Part shown: one piece after another, positions 26,945 to 34,442 of the stretch | How the letters are laid out: the number at the start of each line of letters is the position of its first letter | How positions within the stretch are numbered: position 1 is the first letter of the stretch | Origin: Gimesia aquarii | Lineage (GTDB): Bacteria; Planctomycetota; Planctomycetia; Planctomycetales; Planctomycetaceae | DNA length: 64,000 bases | Reading direction: 5' to 3' | Assembly: GCF_007748175.1 (NCBI RefSeq) | Contig: NZ_CP037422.1 | Location: forward strand, 3,044,020 to 3,108,019 | Notes under the pieces: generated by a model | What the model was told of the DNA's origin: nothing | The model's input: the letters and a program-made list of their open reading frames with translations, nothing else | The model's database searches: none | Position numbers and translations under genes: made by a program

Positions 26945-27357
26945 TGTTGTTGTTAGTTTTTAGTTGTTAGTTTTTAGGGATTTGATCAGACCGCTTAATA
27001 GGCGGCCTACTTCTTCTACAATTGGTAGTGCTTTGTCTGTTTTGTTGATGTAACCTAAGTTCGCCGCTATTAATAATTGTGTTGTTAATTCGGCTGTGGA
27101 ACCGCGGGCGATTCCCAGGAACTGAATGAATTCCCCCGAAGAATTTCTTGCCTGTCCTTCTGCGATATTACTGGGAACGGAAACTGCAGAACGACGAATT
27201 TGAGATACCAATCCATACTTTTCATCATGGGGGAACGTCTTTGTCGTTTCATAAATATGAGTTACCATCGACATCGCCTTCTGCCAGGCAATCAACTCCC
27301 GATAATGCTTCGCCATGTCTCCTCCCAAAAAACTAAAAACCAACAACTAAAAACTAT
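26945..27357 (-). mobile_element. Putative small mobile element: four-helix-bundle gene with terminal inverted repeats
   Basis: The right end (27326-27357) carries, in minus-strand sense, AGTTTTTAGTTGTTGG followed by TTTTTAGTTTT. The left end (26945-26978) carries the inverted form, with AAAAACTAACAACTAAAAAC. Together they form imperfect terminal inverted repeats around one gene of about 119 codons. The right end supplies the TAG stop of drmD and the left end abuts the ATG of drmMI, so the element fills exactly the junction between two DISARM genes. No transposase is encoded. Mobility is inferred from the repeats and the extra copy at 25752. Confidence 0.6.
26960..27316 (-). CDS. Four-helix-bundle protein (S23 / avd-like)
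   Basis: I choose ATG 27316 (MAKHYRELIAWQKAM) because GGGAGGAG lies 5 bases upstream. A longer frame would start inside the repeat. The 118-residue protein has the family signature WQKAM near the start, FP.DEKYGL..Q.RRSAVSVPSNIAEG in pieces near residues 30-55, and EFIQFLGIARGS later. Such proteins form pentamers. One branch is encoded by 23S rRNA intervening sequences and another (Avd) serves diversity-generating retroelements, but there is no reverse transcriptase here. The last residues and stop lie inside the terminal repeat. Confidence 0.85.
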   Translation of the reverse strand: MAKHYRELIAWQKAMSMVTHIYETTKTFPHDEKYGLVSQIRRSAVSVPSNIAEGQARNSSGEFIQFLGIARGSTAELTTQLLIAANLGYINKTDKALPIVEEVGRLLSGLIKSLKTNN

Positions 27358-30300
27358 CCCGTCACTGGCCAGAGATAAACCAATCCCACCGGTTCAACGC
27401 GGCGGGATTTGACGGTGTACAGTTCCTGGATTCGTGTGGGTTCGGATTTCAGTTCTTCTTTGATCTCGTCCAGGCGTTTACCCCAGTAACGTTTGTTGGC
27501 GTTGAGCTGCTGGATTTCATCTTCTTCGTCGCCGAAATCCAGCTGCATCTGTTTCGGGTTCAATTTTGAAATACGCTTGATCGTTGAGTCGATGTGTTTC
27601 TGTTGCGTCTGCAGAATTTCCCGCATGGCTTTGGCTTCGGCCTCTCCGCGGGAAGCCAGTTTTAGTTCTGCTTCCCTGGCATATTCAGCACCCCGCGTTT
27701 CCAGATGGGGCAGGAGATCGTGAATATCCCCGGCCGCCGCCTGTTGCAGCTGGCTGATGATTTCCTGAGTCAGCTGCATGCCTCCGGCTTTCAACAGTGA
27801 ATCATCCAGCAGAGAGAGGGTTTTGGCTTCTGTGTCTTTCCCATAAGGAGTCATTGGCTTTTTACGTATTTCCGGATCGGTCCAGCGTGCGGTAACGGGA
27901 ATCAGCTCTTCATGCAGGCGGGCTGCTCCCAGACCATACAGGCACAAACGCCCCAGCAGAATCACGCGTGGAATCGAGTCTTTCGCCTGCGCAAAACAGG
28001 CCCGTGACAGGTCATGCAGCACAAAACCCTGTGCCGTGAAGCGACCGAGCAGCCGTTGAACCACGCGCTGTTCCAGGTGCAGATGGACATAATCATCTCC
28101 CACCAGTCCCGGATCTTCGAAAACGACTGGCCTGATCGGTGAGGAGTGCCGCCAGTCCCAGAGCTTCTGGTCCCGCTTACGAGGGACACGCAGAGTGTCC
28201 ATTGTCTCCGCCCAGGACGGATCCGCACCGGATCGTTCATCGATGGCAGGAAATTCGAAACAGGTCAACCCGTTTTCGCCCTGTATCTGCTGCATGCCTT
28301 CCACATCCATCAGTTGCAGGGAACTGGTAATTGCGGCCTGAAAATGTTCTTCGCTCAGCCCAATACTCTTACGCGAATTCTCCAGCAGTGTTCGCAAGCG
28401 ATCAATCTGTTCGCGCAGAGCATGCTGTCGCTCGCGAGCCGCTTCCAGGTCCTGTTCAATCGCAGAACGGCGGGAATCATCCAGGTCGGCAAACTCGATT
28501 TCACTTTCCAGCGAGTCCAGAAAATCATGCCTGATCCCCTGAGTCATCGTTTTCGCCAGATTAGAATCGATCACCTGGGAAAGGCTGCCTAGTTCTTCCT
28601 TAATCGTTTCCGTCTTGCGAACCAGCACCTGCAGAATGCGATCTTCGGGACGTTGCTGATAGACAAAATAATGACAGAAGACTTCCGGCATGGATTGCAG
28701 TTTACGGTCGATGCGACCATTCCGCTGCTCCATCCGACTGGGATTCCAGGGAACGTCGAAATGGAACAGATTGTGACAATAAGCCTGCAGGTTAAGCCCT
28801 TCGCGGGCGGCATCGGTGGCAATCAGAATACGGACCGGATGCTTACGCGGGTCCGTATTGAACGCCTTTTTGATCTCTTCCCGTTTCGGAGGGGGAGTGG
28901 GACCATGGAAGATCTGAATGCGCTGCTCAGCCTGGTCGCTGCCGGTAATCGCTGCTTCCAGGCGGCCCACCAGGTATCGCTTGGTATCATCGTATTCTGT
29001 AAAGATCAGCACGCGCGTCTCATTCCATCCGGCCCCGGCCTTTCCCAGTTCCGGACACATATTCTCTCGAATCCACTCGATCAGCTTCTCAGTGCGGGCA
29101 TCTGACTTTCCCCGGGACTGCTCCGCGACTTCGGTCATTTCATCCAGGAGTTTCTGTTCATGCGCAAACAGGTCTTTCGCCGACATGTCTTCCAAAGGCC
29201 CAAGAGTGGCTGAGGAAGCAGCTTCAAACTGGGCATCTTCCTCCGCCCGAAGCTGGTCTTCTTCGAGAGTGGCTCGATCATCATCTGAATCGACAATGCC
29301 CGTTAGCAGGTCCAATGTTCTGAGGTCATGCTCATCCGCAGCTGAAGCTTCCTGAAGTTTCTCCCACTGGCGTTTGACAGTTTTCCGATGAACTTTCAGG
29401 GTGCGTGCAAATGCTTCGATTGAGGAGAGCAGACGTTGCTGCAGACCGGTGATCAATAATCCCGAAGCCGCCTGCTTGCGTTTTGTTTCATTTTTCAGTC
29501 GTTCCTCACGTGACTCCCGATATTCCTGGAGTAAACGGGACAGACGCAGTTCCGGCGCATCAGTCGGGAGGCCGTCGATACTGATCTGTACGACGTTACG
29601 CTTCGGAAAACCTCCCTGAATTTCGCGAATGTCTTCCTTGATACGCCGCACAATAACTTCATCCCGATATTTCGCCGTGACAGGAACTCCCCGACAGAAT
29701 CGCTGCGGGTCGAGAATTTCCAACAGCGCAGAGAAACTGTTGGAGTGCCCGTTATGAGGTGTTGCTGAAAGGAAAAGCCGATGTTCAAAACGGGGTGCCA
29801 GATCGCGGACGGCACGGGTAATCTGGGAGTCAATCGCATATTTGGCACCACTGGAAGGAGCGGCATGATGCGCTTCATCCAGGATAAACAGTGATCCACC
29901 ACGGAATGTCCCCAAATGATCGCGTAGCGGGCCGGCATAAGTCTCATCGATCAGTAACCGATGCGAAACCAGAAATCGCGTGTGTGTCCCCCACGGATTG
30001 ACGCTGAAACCTCGTTCGCGTCGAACTCGTTTCATATAGTCTTTGTCGAGAATCTCAAAAGTCAGTCCAAAGCGGGCTTCCAGCTCTTCTTTCCATTGCA
30101 GGAGCATGGAAGGGGGGCAGGATACGAAGATCTCTTTGACCTTCTTGCGCAACAGCATCTCGCGGGCAATCAGCCCGGCTTCGATCGTTTTCCCCAGACC
30201 GACATCATCGGCGATAAACAGATTGACGCGAGGCAGCAGCAGCGCTTTGCGAAGGGGTTCCAGCTGATACGCGTCGAGCCGGATTCCAGCCCGGAAAGGG

Positions 30301-30617
30301 GACTGAAACAGCTTCGGATCAGTGGAAGTCACACAGTTCCACTTCAAAGTATTCAGATAGGCAGAGAAAAGTCTGGAATCGTCAAATCCTTTCGATGCGA
30401 CTTCTTCCCATGCTTCCCCAGTGAGAATCTCTGGATCTAGTTCTTTCTCCCAGAGAACTTCCAGAGGCTGCCCTTGGTTATCGTCATCAACACAAGAGAG
30501 ACGCACGAGCGTACTGTCAACCACCCGTTTGGGTTTGACGATCTCCTCGACCAGATAGGTTCGCTGCCGAACACGGGCTATTTGCCCGGGGGAAAGTGAA
30601 TCAATCAATTGGCTCAT
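27354..30617 (-). CDS. drmD: DISARM class 1 SNF2-type helicase DrmD
   Basis: I start at ATG 30617 (MSQLIDSLSPGQIARVRQR); the upstream extension begins with TTG and has no support. The product is about 1087 residues. SNF2 motifs are clear: ADDVGLGKTIEAG near residue 140, LFILDEAHHA near 240, FLSATPHNGHSNSFSAL near 280, RILIATDAAREGLNLQ near 600 and QRNGRIDR near 635. The C-terminal part holds long coiled-coil stretches with EAARERQHALREQ near 730. DrmD defines class 1 DISARM together with DrmMI. It is first in the minus-strand run, so the main promoter should lie in 30618-31112. Its stop codon comes from the flanking repeat. Confidence 0.92.
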   Translation of the reverse strand: MSQLIDSLSPGQIARVRQRTYLVEEIVKPKRVVDSTLVRLSCVDDDNQGQPLEVLWEKELDPEILTGEAWEEVASKGFDDSRLFSAYLNTLKWNCVTSTDPKLFQSPFRAGIRLDAYQLEPLRKALLLPRVNLFIADDVGLGKTIEAGLIAREMLLRKKVKEIFVSCPPSMLLQWKEELEARFGLTFEILDKDYMKRVRRERGFSVNPWGTHTRFLVSHRLLIDETYAGPLRDHLGTFRGGSLFILDEAHHAAPSSGAKYAIDSQITRAVRDLAPRFEHRLFLSATPHNGHSNSFSALLEILDPQRFCRGVPVTAKYRDEVIVRRIKEDIREIQGGFPKRNVVQISIDGLPTDAPELRLSRLLQEYRESREERLKNETKRKQAASGLLITGLQQRLLSSIEAFARTLKVHRKTVKRQWEKLQEASAADEHDLRTLDLLTGIVDSDDDRATLEEDQLRAEEDAQFEAASSATLGPLEDMSAKDLFAHEQKLLDEMTEVAEQSRGKSDARTEKLIEWIRENMCPELGKAGAGWNETRVLIFTEYDDTKRYLVGRLEAAITGSDQAEQRIQIFHGPTPPPKREEIKKAFNTDPRKHPVRILIATDAAREGLNLQAYCHNLFHFDVPWNPSRMEQRNGRIDRKLQSMPEVFCHYFVYQQRPEDRILQVLVRKTETIKEELGSLSQVIDSNLAKTMTQGIRHDFLDSLESEIEFADLDDSRRSAIEQDLEAARERQHALREQIDRLRTLLENSRKSIGLSEEHFQAAITSSLQLMDVEGMQQIQGENGLTCFEFPAIDERSGADPSWAETMDTLRVPRKRDQKLWDWRHSSPIRPVVFEDPGLVGDDYVHLHLEQRVVQRLLGRFTAQGFVLHDLSRACFAQAKDSIPRVILLGRLCLYGLGAARLHEELIPVTARWTDPEIRKKPMTPYGKDTEAKTLSLLDDSLLKAGGMQLTQEIISQLQQAAAGDIHDLLPHLETRGAEYAREAELKLASRGEAEAKAMREILQTQQKHIDSTIKRISKLNPKQMQLDFGDEEDEIQQLNANKRYWGKRLDEIKEELKSEPTRIQELYTVKSRRVEPVGLVYLWPVTG

Positions 30618-31112
30618 AAGTTTATACTCTATCACTGCTTGTAGTTGATTCTTCAGCAACTGCCAAATTTACACTGAAATACAATCGTGCACAGCCAAAG
30701 AATCAGACTACCAACAGTCGAACCAGAATGCAATCAGTAGTAATATTGGATAGATAAAGTTCCTTTACATATCAAAGTGCACTCAAAAAAGAAATCAGAT
30801 TCCTCAGTATGCTCCACAATATATGTTAAGTTGAGTGAGTTTCCTTAGAATGCCCATCAGTTAACTTATGAATGGATCAGTCAGCCACATTTTGTACGAT
30901 TCTCATTTCGATACGACGATGAATAATATTTGGTCTAGAATTCATCCGACCGAATTAATTCATATTCCATTTTGCTCACCTGTTTTCAAAAGTAAACGTT
31001 GATGAATCGTGAACCCGATTCCGAGAATCATTCTGATCTAGTTTACGACATGACACAGCTGGCTTATTCCTGGCTAAATTAGGTAGAGTAAATATTTAAA
31101 GCATTTCGACGT
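30618..31112 (-). promoter_or_regulatory. AT-rich region upstream of drmD; probable promoter region of the DISARM locus
   Basis: No gene was found in these 495 bases. The region is AT-rich and divergent between drmD (minus) and the gene at 31113 (plus), so it should carry promoters for both. I cannot assign specific boxes. There is no obvious operator palindrome, and no WYL or other regulator gene lies next to it. Confidence 0.4.
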
Positions 31113-31580
31113 GTGTCCAAGAAATTCCCTCTCGAAGAGATCGATTCACTCAATGGCCGAATCTTAAATAGCGAGATTGGAAGATGCTACACTCTATGTG
31201 AAAAGTGTGTCAAAAAGCTGGATAAGATCTATCAACCCCATCAACATGATCCCCGCAGGCTCGTTTTGGCAACGGAGCTCATTAAAGAAGCAAATGCTGA
31301 ATGGCTGGAGCCAATTTGCTTCAAAGGTTACACTGCATTCACTGCCTTAGAAGCTGTCCATCACATTACAGAATCACTTTACAGCTCTGATTTCCAGGCA
31401 ATCCCCTGCTGGGCAGAAGAAAGAGAGGATGCAGCATTTGAACTGGAGGAGAGCAGAAAGTTTTTAGATGATTTTCCTGAACTCAATACTGATTTTTTCA
31501 GCATGCTGCAATTTAAACTTGAACAACAGCAAATCATTGCCGAAAAGTCATTCAGGCCAGCGCGAACAGAAGACCGTTAG
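31113..31580 (+). CDS. Hypothetical protein, 3' end replaced by a HINT-gene remnant
   Basis: A GTG-started 155-residue soluble protein (MSKKFPLEEIDSLNGRI) with CEKCVKKLDKIYQ near residue 29 and a helical, acidic C-terminal half. No family was recognised. The last 25 bases before the stop match the HINT toxin genes at GQREQKTV, but in another frame. So the present C terminus (RPARTEDR) is probably not original and the natural end has been lost. It resembles the immunity genes of region 1 in size and setting. Confidence 0.5.
   Translation: MSKKFPLEEIDSLNGRILNSEIGRCYTLCEKCVKKLDKIYQPHQHDPRRLVLATELIKEANAEWLEPICFKGYTAFTALEAVHHITESLYSSDFQAIPCWAEEREDAAFELEESRKFLDDFPELNTDFFSMLQFKLEQQQIIAEKSFRPARTEDR
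31553..31577 (+). repeat. 25-base remnant of the HINT toxin gene
   Basis: CAGGCCAGCGCGAACAGAAG followed by ACCGT matches bases 1749-1773 of toxin copy 2 with one mismatch (G for A), and shares 20 exact bases with copy 4. HINT homology is lost immediately on both sides. It is some 24 kb from the nearest toxin copy and on the other side of the defence island. Confidence 0.7.
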
Positions 31581-31641
31581 ATTTAGTCAATCGAATTTTA
31601 AGTTATGGAACTATTCTTAAATAATTTAAAGATCTAAGTCC

Positions 31642-31917
31642 ATGTATTTCTTACAGGTTAAATGGCTTCACAAATTTCAAGAAGAACCCGTTGTAATTTA
31701 TGCTGAGTTAGATGATGAATTGTGGGAAATTCGAAAAATTGAAGAGTTTCCAGACGGAACATTCGGTTATGCAGATAAAGAAAATCATACAGAGTCTACC
31801 GAATTGTCTACATCACAATATCCTCCATTAGAGCAAATTGCTTCTAATCCAGAATTTGAATTGCAACACATAGATCAAGAAGAGTTTGAAAGAGTATGGC
31901 TTAACTCACACTCTTAA
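31642..31917 (+). CDS. DUF6881-like probable immunity protein (orphan)
   Basis: The 91-residue product starts MYFLQVKWLHKFQEEPVVIY, then has a DDELWEIRKIEEFPDG block with GYADKE, a P-P-L-E-x-I segment and a late FERVW. That is the DUF6881 layout as I remember it, a family commonly encoded beside polymorphic toxins and taken to be immunity. No toxin tip is next to it, only the HINT remnant 65 bases upstream. It is therefore a likely orphan immunity gene from a lost cassette. Confidence 0.7.
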   Translation: MYFLQVKWLHKFQEEPVVIYAELDDELWEIRKIEEFPDGTFGYADKENHTESTELSTSQYPPLEQIASNPEFELQHIDQEEFERVWLNSHS

Positions 31918-32039
31918 ATTATAGCATTCCCGATTCCTTTAGAATTCACCCATAGACTAATTAACGGAGCGAGGAATTAAAAAACGCTGAGAACGATCAA
32001 ATGGCACTCATATTTACATCTAAAATGAGTTAGTGGTCG

Positions 32040-32290
32040 TCTTGAATTTTTCAAGAGAGGCAAGAAAAGTTTGATTCCATGTTTGATTGTTTTTTATCAT
32101 GGAATTCAGGATCGTAAGAAACTTTCTCATATAGGCTGTGATTGCCAGCTTCTTGGATTTCCCTCTTTTTAATAAAGATAAAATACTTTGTTTGATGCGG
32201 CTGTTCCAACAGGCTGATACAAACATCGCGATGTAGAGCAGACAGCGAATGGAACTTCGGTCGCTATGCGTTCGTCCTTGTCCTTAACAA
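32040..32290 (-). mobile_element. IS110-family transposase remnant, C-terminal part
   Basis: The minus strand reads RTHSDRSSIRCLLYIAMFVS, later LLKRGKSKKLAITAYMRKFL and TILNSMIKNNQTW. This is the transposase_20 domain that ends IS110/IS116/IS902 transposases. The catalytic N-terminal domain is missing and I see no continuous frame upstream. It has the same orientation as the tail at 1280-1390, and both end with NSMIKN.QTW. Confidence 0.65.
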
Positions 32291-32867
32291 ATCACACTAC
32301 TACTGGATTTTCATCTCTCAGTCGATTGCTCTGATCAAGTAAAATATGATAGTACGAGCCAGAGAAAGCTCGTATGTGATCGGTTTATTCTGCTTGTAGA
32401 TTGGCCCTGTTTTACTTATGCGTCATTGGAGGCCGTCAATCATGGTGTTCTGGTATGTATCTTGTCTAAACTTTCTCAAAATGCACATTTTGACTTCGTA
32501 CCATCTTCGCCAAGGGCATTCACCAGTCAAGCAAAGACTTTTGCGCAGTTTTGTCTCGGATATGGTAAAACGACACGTTAAAACTCTCTGTTTTTTGTTG
32601 AAAATGATCCGAAACGGGGTCCTCCATAATGCACATCGGGAAGTGGTTTTGGTGGCGGTCTCTGAAATTTGTCTCTTTCCAGGGGTTTTTATAGTGCTGA
32701 GAAATGCAGGGGAGCAGAACTTCACCCGCGAAATTTCACTGCCTCGCGCGCGCGACGCAGAAATTAAGAGTTTCGAAAACGGGAGCCACCCGTCAAGACG
32801 AAGATCGACACTTTTTTGGAAGGGAGGAGGGCAGATGAGCCCTGTGATCACTTGCGGATCACTGAAG
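32291..32867. other. Gene-poor stretch between IS110 remnant and tRNA fragment
   Basis: Two overlapping opposite-strand frames of 142 and 159 codons cross this stretch, but neither shows recognisable motifs, ribosome binding sites or protein-like composition. I treat it as non-coding or decayed mobile DNA. GC content rises towards 32700-32800. Confidence 0.4.
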
Positions 32868-32912
32868 AAATACGCCCGAGTGGATTCGAACCACTGACCT
32901 ACGGATTAGAAG
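32868..32912 (-). repeat. 45-bp duplicate of the tRNA-Arg 3' half (attachment-site-like)
   Basis: These 45 bases are identical to 34172-34216, covering the tRNA from the first base of the anticodon loop to three bases past its 3' end. Identity stops abruptly at the anticodon loop. A perfect partial tRNA copy in direct orientation is the usual footprint of an element integrating by site-specific recombination into a tRNA 3' end. The period between the copies is 1304 bases. Confidence 0.85.
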
Positions 32913-33046
32913 ACTGAACGGACTCACAAAGTCTGATAGTAGTCATACGATAGACTCTATGTATAAGGTTGACCTTGTCCCCTAAACCGAATCCAGAACT
33001 TGATATACCTGATCAGGATTCTGGACCTAGTAAGGAGGAGGCAATC

Positions 33047-33148
33047 ATGCCCACCAAGTGTGTATTCGATGCTATAGACCCCACATCTAAATTGTATCAA
33101 CTAACAATCAAACTAGGTCAGAAACACAACAAGCAAACATTGAGTTAG
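33047..33148 (+). CDS. 33-residue ORF with a strong ribosome binding site
   Basis: ATG follows AAGGAGGAG (33032-33040) at good spacing and opens MPTKCVFDAIDPTSKLYQL, ending after 33 residues. Upstream lies TCCAGAA paired with TTCTGGA and a TTGACCTTGTCCCC segment that looks like the terminal sequence of an IS3-type element, whose first gene often begins MP.K. The peptide does not look like a transposase. I suspect a leftover left end of an insertion sequence rather than a functional gene. Confidence 0.3.
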   Translation: MPTKCVFDAIDPTSKLYQLTIKLGQKHNKQTLS

Positions 33149-33251
33149 GTGTCTCGTGTCATACTTGGGGCACGTCAGTCTATACTTGAATACAAAATCA
33201 TGTTAATCTTTTGCAGTAATTTTCAATTAAAACTCTTAACAGGAGATATAT

Positions 33252-33890
33252 ATGGCCGATTATATGGAAGAAAATTTAGACATGCCTTTGTCAAAAGTTT
33301 TAGATGTCATTCAAGATCGTATCATGACAAAAACTACTTATTTCGGAGTACCAGCACTTAAAAGTCCAACTGATTTCTGGATCTACCAGGAGATCATGCA
33401 TGAGACCAAGCCAGATGTAATTATTGAAATTGGTAATAATTGTGGCGGCGGCACACTGGCTTTGGCTCACCTCTGTGACCTTCTTGATAAAGGTAGAGTT
33501 ATCGGAATCGATATTTCACATGAAAATGTACCCGATCTCGTAAAAAATCACCCACGTATTACACTCATTGAAGGGGATGCCTGCAATTCATTTACAGTTG
33601 TGAGTAAACTCGTCTCATCTTCCGATAGAGTACTAATTATCGAAGATAGTGCCCACACTTACAGCAATACACTGAATGTCCTAATGTGTTATCAATCACT
33701 GATCAAGCCAGGCGATTATTTTATTGTGGAAGATGGGATTTGCCATCATGGATTAAATGTGGGACCAAATCCAGGACCTTACGAAGCGATTGAAGAATTT
33801 GTAAGAACTAATTCTAATTTTGAAATTGATCGTGATCGAGAATCTTTTTTGGTCACATGGAACCCTAAAGGTTATTTAAGACGAGTGTAA
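33252..33890 (+). CDS. CmcI-family (cephalosporin hydroxylase-like) SAM-binding protein
   Basis: The 212-residue product has YFGVPALKSPTDFWIYQEI near residue 33, then DVIIEIGNNCGGGTLALAHL near 58, the glycine-rich nucleotide-binding loop, GRVIGIDIS near 88, LIIEDSAHTYSNTL near 127 and a YFIVEDGI block near 157. This matches the CmcI family, Rossmann-fold proteins related to methyltransferases and often found with sugar or antibiotic modification genes. AGGAGA precedes the ATG. It stands alone between the two tRNA-derived repeats, so it is the only sizeable gene of that 1.3-kb segment. Substrate unknown. Confidence 0.8.
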   Translation: MADYMEENLDMPLSKVLDVIQDRIMTKTTYFGVPALKSPTDFWIYQEIMHETKPDVIIEIGNNCGGGTLALAHLCDLLDKGRVIGIDISHENVPDLVKNHPRITLIEGDACNSFTVVSKLVSSSDRVLIIEDSAHTYSNTLNVLMCYQSLIKPGDYFIVEDGICHHGLNVGPNPGPYEAIEEFVRTNSNFEIDRDRESFLVTWNPKGYLRRV

Positions 33891-34138
33891 GCTATAGATC
33901 AGACAAAGGATCGTGAATTAGTAGAGATAGCAGTGGCCGACTAACTGGGAGAATAAATTTTTACCGTGATTCTGAACGTGAAATCCGTATGCCATCTACT
34001 ATTATTTTTTTTAGTCGGGGGTTAGATGTGATTTACAAATCCCCAAAAGAAGACAGTAACAATTTGGAACGCTTCTGAAGAACCACGTAGCATTTTACGT
34101 AGCACTCCAAAAAACTAGAGCAAACCACATCTACAAAG

Positions 34139-34169
34139 AAAGCCATAAACCAGATTGGTTTATGGCTTT
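34139..34169 (-). terminator. Terminator-like hairpin downstream of tRNA-Arg
   Basis: AAAGCCATAAACC (34139-34151) pairs perfectly with GGTTTATGGCTTT (34157-34169) across a 5-base loop. On the minus strand this hairpin lies just after the tRNA 3' end and is followed by TTTCTTTG, consistent with an intrinsic terminator for the tRNA. The stem is rather AT-rich. Confidence 0.65.
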
Positions 34170-34174
34170 CTAAA

Positions 34175-34248
<74 letters not shown>

Positions 34249-34442
34249 AAAAGTAATCGTTTGACACTCATGCGGTCAGGCCAGTTCACTCTGGAACTTC
34301 CCTTGACCGGAAAGGGATTTTAGCTTGAAAGTGTTTTCATTCTCAAGACTTATGACTCAGAATGCTTGATCTGATTTCAAAAAATTTCGCATCTTGTCGA
34401 GAGAGATTGCCAAATGTGGAATATCCACGATTTCAAATGAAT

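Noticed and set aside
26945-27357. Diversity-generating retroelement (Avd-like accessory gene)
   Set aside because: No reverse transcriptase, template repeat or variable repeat was seen near the four-helix-bundle gene, and the flanking repeats are inverted rather than template/variable pairs.
32418-32897. Two opposing frames of 159 and 142 codons as genes
   Set aside because: They overlap each other, lack ribosome binding sites and protein-like patterns, and one runs into the duplicated tRNA fragment.
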